From contig NZ_SJPF01000001.1 in assembly GCF_007859755.1 (NCBI RefSeq), forward strand, positions 496,001 to 560,000: a stretch of 64,000 nt of DNA, in the 5' to 3' direction. Below, piece after piece: positions 62,831 to 64,000 of the stretch. How positions within the stretch are numbered: the stretch's first letter is position 1; every line of letters begins with the position of its first letter. The notes beneath the pieces were generated by a model. The model saw only the letters and a list, made by a program, of their open reading frames with translations. It searched no databases and had not been told where the DNA came from. Source of the stretch: Blastopirellula retiformator. Its GTDB lineage: Bacteria > Planctomycetota > Planctomycetia > Pirellulales > Pirellulaceae. Position numbers and translations under genes: made by a program.

Positions 62831-64000
62831 CTACGCACTAATCCGGTCGTCATGCCCCAGCTTTTCCAGCTGCTCGGCGCTGGGGAACTCCGACACGCGA
62901 TACCGCGGCGGGTAGGTTTCCAGGTCTTCCATCAGATCGCCGACGATTGATTCGACCTTGTCCCAGCTTGCCGAGGCGACCGTTCCTAGGCGGCCGGGAT
63001 CGCCGAACAGGACGAAGTCGGTCTTCGGCAGCAGGCCGTTCACGTCGCGGGTCCAGACGCAGTAGGTGACGATCTCGCCTGACTCGTTGCGCTGGATCGC
63101 CGTGTAGGAGGCGACGAAGATATCGGTTCCCGTTTCCTCGAAGACCCCTTCCAGCATCGCTTTCTGCTCTTCGTATTCGCCGAGCAGCGACTGGACCTGA
63201 AACTCGCGAAAGCGGCCATAGAGCGGGTGTGAGGGCTCTGGGAGCCACGTTTCCCACTCGCCGTCGACCAGCCGAACCGGGATCGCGCTGACCGGCCGCG
63301 GGTCGGAGATCGATTGCTCGATCAGATCGAGCATCATCGCCAGGCCATCGTCATCGTCGCTGCCGACGATGATCAGCGAGTCGCGATTGGGGGCGACTGC
63401 GATCGGGGCGCCTTCCAGATTGAACTCAGTGATGTGGTCGACCAGCAGCATCCTGGCGGCGTCATAACTGTCGCCGCTGGCCAGTGCGTATAGCTTCTCG
63501 CCCACCACGCCAACGACGAACTCGGCGTCTTCCAGGTTTTGCCGGGCGATCTCCATCACCTCATACAGGCTGACGCTCCACGTATCGAGCAACTCCTGGT
63601 CGATGGCTCGGATCGATTCGGGCAAATCGTAGACCGGCGCTGCTAGCAGGTGTTGGCCGATCTCGACGTAGGGGAGATTGAGCGGAGTGCCGCCCCGAAA
63701 ATATTGCTCCAGCCGGAGCATCTCGAAGTAGGCTTTGCTGCGGACCACCGGGCGAACGTCATGCCGGGCGTCTTCAAAATCTTCGGGGACTTCTTTGCGG
63801 TAAGAGAGGAGGGCCCGGGTCGCCTGAGAGAGGAACTCGTCGCGATCGACCTTGGCGATGCTGCAGTATTCGGCATAGAGGTTGTTCAGATTGGCGATGC
63901 CCGCTTCTTCGCCATCCTCGTAGAACCGCAGCTGGAACTCTTCTTTGTGGAAGACGATTTCCTTTGTTTCGCCCGCCTGGCGGATGCGATCGATCAGCGA
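62831..64000 (-). CDS. DUF1444-like protein, 3' part
   Basis: The frame is open from the stop at 62831 to the window edge (390 codons), so the true start is outside. It contains VYDLPESIRAIDQELLDTWSVS and EVMEIARQNLEDAEF, resembling the conserved core of DUF1444 proteins (YtpQ-like), and a C-terminal segment with YCVWTRDVNGLLPKTDFVLFG. The N-terminal visible part has the charged EIVFHKEEFQLRFYEDGEE. The function of the family is not known to me. No signal or membrane helix is seen in the visible part. Confidence 0.75.
   Translation of the reverse strand, partial: SLIDRIRQAGETKEIVFHKEEFQLRFYEDGEEAGIANLNNLYAEYCSIAKVDRDEFLSQATRALLSYRKEVPEDFEDARHDVRPVVRSKAYFEMLRLEQYFRGGTPLNLPYVEIGQHLLAAPVYDLPESIRAIDQELLDTWSVSLYEVMEIARQNLEDAEFVVGVVGEKLYALASGDSYDAARMLLVDHITEFNLEGAPIAVAPNRDSLIIVGSDDDDGLAMMLDLIEQSISDPRPVSAIPVRLVDGEWETWLPEPSHPLYGRFREFQVQSLLGEYEEQKAMLEGVFEETGTDIFVASYTAIQRNESGEIVTYCVWTRDVNGLLPKTDFVLFGDPGRLGTVASASWDKVESIVGDLMEDLETYPPRYRVSEFPSAEQLEKLGHDDRISA

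Noticed and set aside
1-64000. tRNA, rRNA, CRISPR arrays and restriction or toxin-antitoxin systems
   Set aside because: None was recognised on either strand by reading; a covariance-model scan was not possible here.

Overview
The window looks like a chromosomal segment of a planctomycete, most likely from the Pirellulaceae (Blastopirellula/Rhodopirellula-like). The signs are two DUF1559 proteins with prepilin-type N-termini, one paired with a small lipoprotein; two giant PVC-type heme-binding/HEAT/cytochrome c proteins next to a sulfatase; a Hanks-type Ser/Thr kinase; and many secreted proteins without clear homologues. This is recognition of family signatures, not a database result. No rRNA, tRNA or CRISPR array was recognised.

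Layout. 1-896: 5' part of ptsI (minus). 1071-4148: promoter and a compact fatty-acid-type cassette (dehydratase, carrier protein, second dehydratase, ketosynthase). 4158-6557: HBM-type chemoreceptor (minus). 6745-16595: catabolic block with a ThuA/F5-8C/PVC-heme/HEAT/cytochrome c protein, a MazG-type pyrophosphatase, a second PVC cytochrome protein and a sulfatase. 16764-17119: decayed thioredoxin-like gene. 17207-23272: CPCC zinc protein, MMPL/RND transporter and a convergent 1108-residue FAAL-ACP-oxoamine synthase whose stop codon shares one CTAG palindrome with the transporter's stop. 23273-31200: disrupted zone with a receiver gene cut by an ISAs1-type element with a frameshifted transposase, a GMC oxidoreductase, an intact IS256-type element, and a chimeric AraC/DsbD-like gene cut by that element. 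31208-35288: DUF1559/lipoprotein pair, aldehyde dehydrogenase and FAH-family hydrolase (probable sugar-acid oxidation). 35892-40186: nucleotidyltransferase-HD protein, SpoVG with inserted zinc ribbon, IspE, and DUF368/PopT polyprenyl-phosphate transporter. 40336-44820: secreted or outer-membrane proteins of unknown role. 44888-49707: MiaB, a sigma-70 factor, and upstream of it a membrane protein joining an anti-sigma-like N-terminus to EF-hands. 50055-59558: secretin-N-type periplasmic protein (apparent frameshift after the signal peptide), Ser/Thr kinase, and an ABC exporter operon with an accessory protein. 60004-64000: DUF1559 protein under a strong promoter overlapped by a perfect palindrome, a candidate sigma-54 promoter/terminator pair, FolC, and a partial DUF1444 protein.

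Themes. Two gene sets point to specialised lipid synthesis: the 1163-4148 cassette and the FAAL-ACP-AONS protein facing an MMPL transporter. SpoVG, IspE and PopT lie close together; the last two act in isoprenoid precursor and polyprenyl-phosphate metabolism. A family of palindromic repeats built from two or three hairpins occurs three times (37006, 43081, 46401), always between convergent gene ends; one copy sits inside a 306-bp unit with perfect 31-bp terminal inverted repeats, and a related inverted-repeat pair occupies a fourth convergent gap (40199). The strongest leads for undescribed biology are the FAAL-ACP-AONS protein, the EF-hand anti-sigma-like protein upstream of a sigma-70 factor, the zinc-ribbon SpoVG and this repeat family.
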